DNA of 6,058 nt from Pseudomonadota bacterium (lineage in GTDB: Bacteria > Pseudomonadota > Gammaproteobacteria > Burkholderiales > Sulfuriferulaceae), in contig JAJYPZ010000083.1 in NCBI GenBank assembly GCA_021794855.1, positions 1 through 6,058 of the forward strand, read 5' to 3'. The notes under the pieces were generated by a model. It made no database searches. It was given only the letters and a program-made list of their open reading frames with translations, and was not told the DNA's origin. This document shows positions 1-5,352 of this stretch, piece by piece; the stretch's first letter is position 1; every line of letters starts with the position of its first letter. The translations under genes were made by a program, and so were the position numbers.

Positions 1-252
1 TACACGCGCGATGATGTGCGCCGCTACCAGTCCGTCGCCTACGCGTTCGCACGCATCCGCTCCGGCACGCACCGCCGCGTTCACTGCACCGGTTTCGCCG
101 CGCACCAGCACCGTGACGTAACCGCCGCCCACAAACTGACGTCCTACCAGACGCACTTCCGCCGCTTTGGTCATCGCGTCAGCCGCTTCAATCGCCGGCA
201 CCAAACCGCGAGTTTCGATCATACCCAGTGCAATTCCGCCTATATTTGCCAT
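1..252 (-). CDS. csoS1: Carboxysome shell hexamer protein CsoS1 (BMC domain), 3' end outside window
   Basis: This is the first 84 residues of a single-BMC-domain shell protein; the frame runs off the left edge with roughly 14 C-terminal residues missing compared with the usual length of about 98. The visible sequence ([20 protein letters not shown] at the start, then the pore loop FVGGG at residues 40-44 and the [11 protein letters not shown] stretch near the end) is almost identical to CsoS1A/CsoS1C of Halothiobacillus. In that family six copies form a flat hexamer that tiles the carboxysome facets, and the FVGGG loop lines the small charged pore thought to pass bicarbonate and sugar phosphates. 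The start is well supported: AAAGGAG at 261-267 lies 8 nt before the ATG. The gene follows csoS4B by 32 nt. In known operons two or three csoS1 paralogs stand in tandem here, so this is probably the first of a set; position suggests csoS1C, but the sequence cannot separate the paralogs. Confidence 0.97.
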   Translation of the reverse strand, partial: MANIGGIALGMIETRGLVPAIEAADAMTKAAEVRLVGRQFVGGGYVTVLVRGETGAVNAAVRAGADACERVGDGLVAAHIIARV

Positions 253-284
253 TTTTATTACTCCTTTTAAATTAAAAAACCTAC
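253..284 (-). promoter_or_regulatory. AT-rich csoS4B-csoS1 spacer with strong Shine-Dalgarno site
   Basis: This 32-nt spacer is very AT-rich compared with the genes around it and carries a near-consensus AAAGGAG ribosome binding site (261-267), 8 nt from the csoS1 ATG. The A/T-rich flanks should keep the site unstructured, which fits the need for far more CsoS1 than pentamer protein in the shell. No hairpin followed by a T run is present, so it does not look like a terminator. The role in setting protein ratio is inferred. Confidence 0.6.
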
Positions 285-542
285 TTATTTACCGTCGCCG
301 GCATCCCATTCATCAATAATTCCGCAGATAGTCAAATCCGTCAGCGTCGCTTTGTTGCCTGTAGCGATACGGGCTGCCGAACCTCCTGTCGTGATCACCC
401 ATTTTCCTGGCGGCACACCCACAGGGTCGCATGCCACGCTAAGCTTTCCCTTTCCGTCATCCAGCACTCTTAGCGATGCGTTCTGCAAACCCGGCACACG
501 ACGTGTAGCCACCAGTTCCGATACGACGCGCATGATTTCCAT
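285..542 (-). CDS. csoS4B: Carboxysome shell vertex protein CsoS4B (EutN/CcmL pentamer family)
   Basis: An 85-residue protein of the EutN/CcmL/CsoS4 family, whose members form pentamers that close the twelve vertices of the icosahedral shell. The family signature is visible in the centre: [18 protein letters not shown] at residues 42-59, followed by the [17 protein letters not shown] segment at 61-77. It is paralogous to the upstream CsoS4A, and the pair is diagnostic of alpha-carboxysomes. The order next to csoS1 assigns this copy as CsoS4B. The ATG at 540-542 is preceded by GGAAGG (548-553), 5 nt away, which lies inside the last codons of csoS4A. Only one nucleotide separates the csoS4A stop from this start (TGA-c-ATG), so translation is probably coupled. 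A second in-frame ATG exists at codon 4, but it has no better ribosome binding site. Pentamers are needed in very low copy number. Confidence 0.96.
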   Translation of the reverse strand: MEIMRVVSELVATRRVPGLQNASLRVLDDGKGKLSVACDPVGVPPGKWVITTGGSAARIATGNKATLTDLTICGIIDEWDAGDGK

Positions 543-543
543 G

Positions 544-795
544 TCAGCCTTCCGACCAGTGATCGATAATGCCGATAATGGTCAAATCGCTGGGAAAATC
601 CTTGTTACCCGCTGCTTCGCGCGCAGCAGACGAACCCACACAGATTACCCAGTCTCCGGGTATACAACCCACAGCGTCCACCGCAACCTGCCGCGGACCG
701 CCTGCCTTTTCCCTCACCACCAATAGTGGGCGGTGTCCGAGTTCCTTGATTCGGTTGGTTGAAACCAGCGTTTTTTCAACCTGGCAAATCTTCAT
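544..795 (-). CDS. csoS4A: Carboxysome shell vertex protein CsoS4A (EutN/CcmL pentamer family)
   Basis: An 83-residue EutN/CcmL-family pentamer protein. It opens with MKICQVEKTLVSTNRI, typical of CsoS4A, and carries the central family motif GCIPGDWVICVGSSAARE at residues 43-60, then NKDFPSDLTIIGIIDHW at 64-80. In the known structure of this family the subunits form a truncated pentagonal pyramid that plugs a shell vertex; loss of the pentamers leaves carboxysomes that leak CO2. The start ATG (793-795) is preceded by AGGAG (802-806), 6 nt away, in the 18-nt gap after csoSCA. The stop lies one nucleotide before the csoS4B start. A full-length, intact gene in its usual place. Confidence 0.97.
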   Translation of the reverse strand: MKICQVEKTLVSTNRIKELGHRPLLVVREKAGGPRQVAVDAVGCIPGDWVICVGSSAAREAAGNKDFPSDLTIIGIIDHWSEG

Positions 796-813
796 TACTC
801 GCTCCTAAATCGA

Positions 814-2385
814 TTATGGGATGCCCGCGTCAACCAATTCTATCTGGCTGCCCGGACGTTTATCCTGTACCGTCATGCCGCATACCAGCAAACCTTTTTG
901 CGCCAGATCGCTATAACGAGCTTCGATTGCAGATTTGACCCGCTGGCAGCGCTCTACCGTGCGTTCGCGACAACCCGGCACTCTGCTGTCATAGCGGTAA
1001 TGGATTGCCACCGGCGCAGGCAGACCGTGAGTGATATTAAGTTTTTTAAATATTTTGATGCCTACATCCATATCCGCCGCACCTTCTTCCACCGTATGCA
1101 GATGGGCAAAGTAAGCCAGATTGCGCAACTGGAATTCTTCGAATCCATCGCCAACGTTTATAAAACGTTCCGCATGACCGATATCCGGATAACGGCCGCC
1201 CCAATTTGAGCAGACGTATTCAATCTGCGACAGGTTATTGATCAGCAGCGAAGTAATCAGTCTGCGCATACCTTCATGCGGTTCGCCGTTGCCGCCGGCC
1301 CAGCCGTCCTGTGCACTGGCAGCCAGAATTGCCTGATATATCTTGAGACGGGCAGTATTTTCGTTGTCGTCGACGGTCTGCCGGTAAAGCGACAGATTGT
1401 CCACAGTACGATATATGCTCATTTCACCGTCCGCATCGGGCACATGGACCTTGATTGCATCGGTATCGGTATCCACACCGATCAATAATGTATCTACCGA
1501 AGCACCACAGCAAAAACTGTTTTCAATCGCCTGCCGGAATTCGCGCAGTCGTTCCAGAGCTTTCTCTGCGGCCTTTATCTCATTACTGCCATGTGCAGCA
1601 CAGCCTTCGTGCGCCGGATCAGAACTGCTGGTGTGATATACACCGATTTTAAGGTAACGCGTTCCGGCGTCGGATGTCACCGGACGCCCTTCGCGAAAAC
1701 GCATCAGTTCGGTTTCCACCCAGCGCTTGACGTTGGCGTCCACATCGAACATAGCGCCAGCATAAGCCTTGCTGCTGCGCACCGCACCATCGGGGAGACG
1801 CAGAATATAACGCAGCAATCCCTTCAGGCGGCCATCCGAACACGGCGAGAGGTCCACTGCGTGGTAACCGCTATCGAGAAAGAACGCCACTACTTCATCC
1901 GTGCCTGGATGAGGGTTGCGAGCCTGGGCCCGCTCCGCCATAAGGCGAATTGTGCGCATGACGCACTGACCATACAGCGTGCGCATGTCCAGATCGGCAA
2001 CCCAGGCATCCGCCAGAATCTGCTCGGGCAATTCAAAACCTAACTGCTCGCATGCTATCGCCTGTGCGCGTTCAATAAAATCGGCCTCGTGCTGTAAACC
2101 GGCAATACGTTTCAGTACAGGCACAATCGCGTCAAAAGCATTTTTGACACTTAGCTCATGAGTCAGCAAGCGCTGGCTTTCCGCTTCATTCGACAGCGGG
2201 TGATGGCATGGCCGCCCGGAATCCGATACGCAAGCCGGATTAGCAATCGTTTCGGCATTGAGGGCGAATACCGCCGGCCGGGGGCGGGCCTGCAGCGCAC
2301 CGGCAGGCGTGCCCAGCCCGTAGGGCGGACGGCTTGCTGCTGGCTGCGGGCTTATAATGCGCCCTGGACGGTTTCTGGTATTCAT
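814..2385 (-). CDS. csoSCA: Carboxysomal carbonic anhydrase CsoSCA (CsoS3), beta-class-like
   Basis: A 523-residue zinc carbonic anhydrase that dehydrates bicarbonate to CO2 inside the carboxysome, next to RuBisCO. Counted from the ATG, the catalytic domain shows the zinc ligands Cys182, His251 and Cys262, with the Asp184/Arg186 pair in CSDGR. These match Cys173/His242/Cys253 and Asp175/Arg177 as I recall them from the Halothiobacillus enzyme, with identical spacing and a uniform offset of nine. A helical domain (about 70-160, including LQHEADFIERAQ and DMRTLYGQCV) precedes it. A C-terminal domain follows (about 370-523, including GHAERFINVGDGF and YFAHLHTVEEGAADMDVG), resembling a degenerate second active-site half. 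Residues 1 to about 60 are Pro/Arg/Ala-rich and probably disordered; in Halothiobacillus the N-terminal segment binds RuBisCO. A GTG lies immediately upstream of the ATG and would add one residue. I chose the ATG because GGAGA (2391-2395) is 5 nt from it but only 2 nt from the GTG. The stop is 18 nt before csoS4A. Confidence 0.96.
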   Translation of the reverse strand: MNTRNRPGRIISPQPAASRPPYGLGTPAGALQARPRPAVFALNAETIANPACVSDSGRPCHHPLSNEAESQRLLTHELSVKNAFDAIVPVLKRIAGLQHEADFIERAQAIACEQLGFELPEQILADAWVADLDMRTLYGQCVMRTIRLMAERAQARNPHPGTDEVVAFFLDSGYHAVDLSPCSDGRLKGLLRYILRLPDGAVRSSKAYAGAMFDVDANVKRWVETELMRFREGRPVTSDAGTRYLKIGVYHTSSSDPAHEGCAAHGSNEIKAAEKALERLREFRQAIENSFCCGASVDTLLIGVDTDTDAIKVHVPDADGEMSIYRTVDNLSLYRQTVDDNENTARLKIYQAILAASAQDGWAGGNGEPHEGMRRLITSLLINNLSQIEYVCSNWGGRYPDIGHAERFINVGDGFEEFQLRNLAYFAHLHTVEEGAADMDVGIKIFKKLNITHGLPAPVAIHYRYDSRVPGCRERTVERCQRVKSAIEARYSDLAQKGLLVCGMTVQDKRPGSQIELVDAGIP

Positions 2386-2390
2386 CACAC

Positions 2391-2395
2391 TCTCC
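2391..2395 (-). promoter_or_regulatory. Ribosome binding site deciding the csoSCA start
   Basis: GGAGA on the minus strand, 5 nt before the ATG at 2383-2385 and 2 nt before the adjacent GTG at 2386-2388. The spacing favours the ATG, giving a 523-residue CsoSCA that begins MNTRN, the same opening as the Halothiobacillus protein as I recall it. Confidence 0.65.
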
Positions 2396-2432
2396 GATTA
2401 ATCGCTTGTTTAGTCATGCTGCTGTTTTCAGA

Positions 2433-4739
2433 TCAACCTCTTGCACCGCCGGAATATGTAATGGCGGATCCTTTGGAATCGTTGCCGCTACTGCCGGTGA
2501 TTCGGCTGACAGGCAATTCCGGACGCTCGCGGTCTTTCAACTGCGAAGCCCCCCCCATCACTGCTCCTCGCTGCTCTCCGCGTATTGTGGGATTGCGCCG
2601 AGTAGAGGTGCCATCCGTACCGGTCACGCTTTCATTGCGCCGCCATGCTGCGCCGGTGATTGCAAAACCGCCTTCCCGCCCGTCGCCCGTCAATCGGTTG
2701 CGCGCTTCGTCGGCCGGCTGTACCGGCGCCTGAACCGCAGAACCGTCCTGATACCGAAACTCAGGTGTACCCGACACCAGACCCGCCGCGAGATTTACCG
2801 GACCGGTTATGCGGCCGATCGCGCCGTATGCCGTGCCTGTGATGCGATTTACAGCGCTTTCTCTGCCGCTCCTTGACGGAGTAACAATACTGAAATCACC
2901 CTGGACCCGAGCCGCCGGCTCTGGCTCCGGCGCATTCTCGCGCGACCCGTTACCGGGACGCCGCGTGAGCGGATGCTGGTTACTGTTCGCGCCACGCTGC
3001 GAAACGCGCTGATGCGGACCGGCATACGGCGACCCGCTGAGCACAAGATTTTCTCCGCGCTCAGCACCTGTCACCTTGCCGCCGGACTCAACGCGGGTAC
3101 CGCTCATTGGCAGACTGCCCATTGCGGTACGACTTGACATCAAGGCCCGCGAAGCGGCCTGACGCTCTTCGTCGCAAAATGTTGCGTACTGGTCCGGACC
3201 AATATATTCCGTACCCGAAATTACCTGACAGGCACCGTACTCGTCCCCGGTCACCTTGCCATTATGCTCAACCGAAGTGCCGGAGACCTGCTGGTCGTGC
3301 CAGGTACGCATAATGCCGATTTTTTCCGGCGCGGAAGCCGGTGAGCGATTGCAAGCCTGATATTGAGCAAGTCCGTTGGATTCAGTACCGGTCACATCGG
3401 CGCAGGCACCGCGTTCGCTACCGGTAACGGAGTTGCCGGGTATAACATCGGTGCCGGTTACCACGCGGTCTTTCAGCGTACTCATCTGAGTTACCTTGTG
3501 CGGCGCCCCGCTGCCGTTGCGACATGCGCTGGCAGACGGGTCCATGGAATACTGGCTGCCGGTAAGCTTGCTATTGCAAGCGCCCGATTCATCGCCCGTC
3601 ACCTTTATGCTGCGTCCTTCTTCGGTACCGCTTACATTCAGGCCGCCCCTGGTAACACCCATTCCTACCTTGGCTGGCGAGAGCGGCGGTTTTGCAGCAC
3701 AAAAAGATTCAAACTTGTCCGCGCTTAGATATTCGGTACCGGTAACCACCTTGCAGGCACCGGATTCACCGCCCGTCATTTTCACGCTGCGATCGACGTC
3801 TACACCGCTCACGCGCTGTCCACGACCGGTACTACTAACGCTGACCTTGGCTGCTGCGGCCGCCGGTACGGATGCGCACAAGTCGCCGTACTGCTCGGCA
3901 CCGATATATTCCGTTCCGGTAATAGCACGGCAGCTTCCGGTCTCGCCTCCGGTAACCTTGCCGGTACGTTCGACCTGAGTGCCGCTCACGGTGTTGCCGC
4001 TCAAAGTAGTGCCGGTTTCGACCTTGGACGGAACTTGCGGTCTAATTCGCCCTGTAGGACGACAGACCTGATCGCCATTACGGCCTTTCTCGCACAATTC
4101 GGCGCGTCGCGCTTGCGCTGCTGCGCGTCCGCTCAGGCCGGATGTGGCCGGAAGCTTGATTTTAGAAAACTTGGCGGCCATTTTGCCTTGGCTGGAAAGC
4201 GCGCGACGGCGCTCCTGGCACAATTTACGCACTGCAGAGGCGGCGGAACCGGTTACGGAAGCCGGTTCATTTTCTACTATTGAGCATACTTCCTCTATTG
4301 CCTGATCGCGTTCCGATTCTGCGCCGGCATCCTTGCCCTTGCAGCCACAATCCGATGCCGGAGCTGGTTTAGAGACCGCCAACGGGGAGACTTCCGCCGG
4401 CACAGAATTGCTTACGCTCGATATCGTCCGAGCCGGTCCAAGAGCGGCCTTGCCGCCATGCGACAATGCTTCGCGGCGCGCCCTCGAAAGCGATTTGCCG
4501 CTAGCGCTCGCCACGGGACCGCCTGCTGCGGCCGGAGCGGCCGCCAACGGACGCGCCGTTTCAGTCGAGGCTTTCGGTGCCGATGCAGTCGTTACTGGTC
4601 CGCCTGCCGGACGTGCCGGTGCGGACGGCTTGGTTCCAAGCGCTGTGCGCCCGTTCCGGGACAGCGCACTTCGTCTTTCCAGTGCAGCAGCGCGTGCCGA
4701 ACGCGGAGCTGCCGTATTATTTGCCATAGCGTCGCTCAT
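2433..4739 (-). CDS. csoS2: Carboxysome assembly scaffold protein CsoS2
   Basis: A 768-residue, largely disordered, basic repeat protein that links RuBisCO to the shell and drives alpha-carboxysome assembly. Three regions are visible. Residues 1 to about 225 hold four copies of the RuBisCO-binding peptide, built around RR-x-A/E-L-x-x-x-G-K/R. Residues 245 to about 573 hold six middle repeats, each with V/I/L-S/T-G triplets; five of them carry a cysteine pair. Residues about 612-768 form the C-terminal domain, with further ITG/VTG repeats (RITGTAYGAIGRITG, RLTGDGREGGFAITG) and the conserved tail ITGSSGNDSKGSAITYSGGARG-like end, split here as ITGSSGN and SGGARG. There are sixteen cysteines, all before residue 523. 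The start ATG (4737-4739) has AAGGA (4747-4751) 7 nt upstream; a second ATG at codon 5 is less well placed. The length is in the usual range for CsoS2. In Halothiobacillus a programmed -1 frameshift gives a short and a long form; I see no canonical slippery heptamer before the C-terminal domain here. A run of eight Gs at 2549-2556 is unusual. Confidence 0.97.
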   Translation of the reverse strand: MSDAMANNTAAPRSARAAALERRSALSRNGRTALGTKPSAPARPAGGPVTTASAPKASTETARPLAAAPAAAGGPVASASGKSLSRARREALSHGGKAALGPARTISSVSNSVPAEVSPLAVSKPAPASDCGCKGKDAGAESERDQAIEEVCSIVENEPASVTGSAASAVRKLCQERRRALSSQGKMAAKFSKIKLPATSGLSGRAAAQARRAELCEKGRNGDQVCRPTGRIRPQVPSKVETGTTLSGNTVSGTQVERTGKVTGGETGSCRAITGTEYIGAEQYGDLCASVPAAAAAKVSVSSTGRGQRVSGVDVDRSVKMTGGESGACKVVTGTEYLSADKFESFCAAKPPLSPAKVGMGVTRGGLNVSGTEEGRSIKVTGDESGACNSKLTGSQYSMDPSASACRNGSGAPHKVTQMSTLKDRVVTGTDVIPGNSVTGSERGACADVTGTESNGLAQYQACNRSPASAPEKIGIMRTWHDQQVSGTSVEHNGKVTGDEYGACQVISGTEYIGPDQYATFCDEERQAASRALMSSRTAMGSLPMSGTRVESGGKVTGAERGENLVLSGSPYAGPHQRVSQRGANSNQHPLTRRPGNGSRENAPEPEPAARVQGDFSIVTPSRSGRESAVNRITGTAYGAIGRITGPVNLAAGLVSGTPEFRYQDGSAVQAPVQPADEARNRLTGDGREGGFAITGAAWRRNESVTGTDGTSTRRNPTIRGEQRGAVMGGASQLKDRERPELPVSRITGSSGNDSKGSAITYSGGARG
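2436..2906 (-). other. CsoS2 C-terminal shell-anchoring domain
   Basis: Residues 612-768 form the C-terminal domain of CsoS2. It has no cysteine, differs in repeat pattern from the middle region, and contains ITG/VTG triplets at RITGTAYG, GRITGPVN, GLVSGTPEF, NRLTGDG, AITGAAW, SVTGTDG and SRITGSSGN. It ends in a glycine-rich tail, YSGGARG, that is highly conserved in the family. In cryo-EM work on alpha-carboxysomes, C-terminal CsoS2 segments line the inner face of the shell and join hexamers and pentamers. A proline/glutamate-rich linker (EPEPAARVQG, 605-614) separates it from the middle repeats. Confidence 0.8.
2549..2556 (-). repeat. G8 homopolymer run in the csoS2 coding strand
   Basis: Eight consecutive Gs in frame across Met728-Gly729-Gly730-Ala731 (ATG GGG GGG GCT). 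It contains a G-GGG-GGG heptamer in the -1 slippage register. Shifting -1 leads to a TAG about 20 codons later, and shifting +1 leads to a TGA after three codons. Either would replace the conserved C-terminal tail of CsoS2. Whether slippage occurs is not known from the sequence. Confidence 0.9.
3018..4007 (-). repeat. CsoS2 middle-region repeats (six copies, period about 58-59 residues)
   Basis: Six tandem middle repeats covering residues about 245-574. The pattern in a full copy is V-S-G-T, then K-V-T-G-x-E-x-G-A-C, then I-T-G-T-E-Y, then a closing cysteine. The first cysteines stand at residues 270, 329, 388, 446 and 504 and the second at 288, 347, 406, 463 and 522, so the period is 58-59 residues and the pair spacing 17-18. 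Copy 3 has KLTGSQY instead of ITGTEY, copy 4 has GTES and one residue less between its cysteines, and copy 6 has no cysteine. In the family, these repeats contact shell hexamers through the V/I-T/S-G triplets and influence carboxysome size. Confidence 0.85.
4074..4700 (-). repeat. CsoS2 N-terminal RuBisCO-binding peptide repeats (four copies)
   Basis: Four short helix-forming basic motifs in the CsoS2 N-terminal region: ARAAALERRSALSRNGRTAL (15-34), SLSRARREALSHGGKAAL (83-100), RKLCQERRRALSSQGK (171-186) and GRAAAQARRAELCEKGR (204-220). They share paired arginines, a hydrophobic position and a terminal G-K/R. In Halothiobacillus the equivalent peptides bind at the interface between large and small RuBisCO subunits and give multivalent condensation. 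Long Ala/Pro/Ser/Thr-rich linkers separate copies 1, 2 and 3, while copies 3 and 4 are close together. The third and fourth copies each contain a cysteine, and the linker before the third contains a CGC motif at residues 131-133. Confidence 0.85.
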
Positions 4740-4930
4740 GCTCTTATCCTTCGGTATTCACTCGATTCTTGCGCCGACTGTGCTGGCTGCCCGCTCAAGA
4801 AGCATGTTATGGATATCCTGTTACTCTCATTTACTGCCTACCGCTTATTGACATCTCGCTCAAGCCGACATGCCAATACGGTTTTAACCCGGCCTGCACT
4901 CTATCCGCCGAATGCAATCCGGATTGCCGC
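4740..4930 (-). other. 191-nt cbbS-csoS2 spacer with palindrome and csoS2 ribosome binding site
   Basis: This is the longest non-coding gap in the window, in an otherwise tightly packed operon. It begins, 3 nt after the cbbS stop, with the perfect palindrome GCAATCCGGATTGC (4914-4927), which could fold as a 5-bp stem with a CCGG loop. It ends with the csoS2 ribosome binding site AAGGA (4747-4751), 7 nt before the ATG. No convincing gene is present: the open frames are 16 codons or shorter. I see no T run after the palindrome and no clear -35/-10 pair. The gap could hold an RNA stability or processing element that lets RuBisCO message exceed shell-gene message, but this is inference. Confidence 0.5.
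4914..4927 (-). repeat. 14-nt perfect palindrome directly after cbbS
   Basis: GCAATCCGGATTGC is identical on both strands and starts 3 nt after the cbbS TAA. As RNA it gives a five-base-pair hairpin with a CCGG loop; as DNA it could be a binding site. It lacks the following T run of an intrinsic terminator. Confidence 0.55.
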
Positions 4931-5263
4931 TTAACGGCCGCGAAACACCACAAAAGACGTTCCCAGGCTTTGCGAATAGTTGTCGTATCCGAGCAGCCGT
5001 ACGTGATGATTCGGATGAGCCCGATGACAGGCTTCCAGCTCGGAAAGAACGACGTCTACCGATTGCTCGCCGAACATCGGCAATTTCCACATATACCAGA
5101 AATAAGCGCCGGCACGCGCTGGTTCGACGTGTTCGATACCAGGGTTCCAGCCTTGATTAATCAGATAGCTGATCTGACGGCGGAGCTTTTCCGGCGTCAT
5201 GGGCGGCAAATACGAGAAAGTTTCGTATTTAGGAGTGGAAATATAATCTTGAATCTCAGCCAT
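4931..5263 (-). CDS. cbbS: RuBisCO small subunit, form IA carboxysomal
   Basis: A 110-residue small subunit of ribulose-1,5-bisphosphate carboxylase/oxygenase. Eight copies cap the L8S8 enzyme that fixes CO2 in the Calvin cycle, here packed inside the carboxysome. The family features are clear: [19 protein letters not shown] (13-31), then [14 protein letters not shown] (35-48), YWYMWKLP-type segment [13 protein letters not shown] (54-66) and the C-terminal [20 protein letters not shown] (89-108). Asp94 and Tyr96 in YDNYSQS match positions I recall as forming part of the CsoS2 N-peptide binding site in Halothiobacillus. The ATG is preceded by AAAGGA (5271-5276), 7 nt away. It lies 89 nt after cbbL and 191 nt before csoS2. 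The length is normal and the gene is intact. Confidence 0.98.
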   Translation of the reverse strand: MAEIQDYISTPKYETFSYLPPMTPEKLRRQISYLINQGWNPGIEHVEPARAGAYFWYMWKLPMFGEQSVDVVLSELEACHRAHPNHHVRLLGYDNYSQSLGTSFVVFRGR

Positions 5264-5352
5264 TTTCTTTTCCTTTCATTTTTGAGGGGTGCAGGTTTTC
5301 AGTCCTTGCACCGCAACGGTTTTCGTTTGCTCATGGGATTGCCACCCCGAGA
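5264..5352 (-). promoter_or_regulatory. cbbL-cbbS spacer with two tandem imperfect hairpins
   Basis: The 89-nt gap between the two RuBisCO genes contains two adjacent stem-loops on the transcript. The first (5313-5330) pairs GCAAAC with GTTGC around a 7-nt loop, with one bulged A. The second (5288-5312) pairs GGTGC-A-AGG with CCT-GCACC around the loop ACTGAAAA, again with one bulged A. They are followed by an A-rich stretch carrying the cbbS ribosome binding site (AAAGGA, 5271-5276). There is no T run, so they are more likely to affect RNA stability or ribosome loading than to terminate transcription. That role is inferred. Confidence 0.5.

Noticed and set aside
1020..1060. A6 run in csoSCA (TTT AAA AAA CTT) as a slippery site
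   Set aside because: The A run is in the wrong register for a canonical heptamer, and it encodes a conserved-looking KIFKKLN segment.
2158..2733. Long plus-strand open frame (191 codons) across the csoSCA/csoS2 junction
   Set aside because: It lies antisense to two clearly identified genes, has no family resemblance or ribosome binding site, and its length is explained by GC-rich coding bias on the other strand.
2980..3058. Programmed -1 frameshift before the CsoS2 C-terminal domain, as in Halothiobacillus
   Set aside because: The -1 frame is open over about residues 561-586 and ends in TAA at 2980-2982, so a short CsoS2 form of about 586 residues is possible, but I found no canonical slippery heptamer or convincing hairpin there. 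Immunoblotting for two CsoS2 sizes would decide.
2849..3067. 72-codon minus-strand frame inside csoS2, in the +1 register
   Set aside because: It is Arg-rich and without domain likeness, and has no clear ribosome binding site. It is a shadow of the csoS2 linker.
4758..4805. 15-residue open frame upstream of csoS2 (MLLERAASTVGARIE)
   Set aside because: It is too short to judge, with only a poorly spaced AGGA before it and no sign of conservation that I can test.
4820..4875. Possible internal promoter for csoS2 (TTGAGC with a weak -10 17 nt later)
   Set aside because: The -10 candidate (TAGGCA) is a poor match, so it is not distinguishable from chance.
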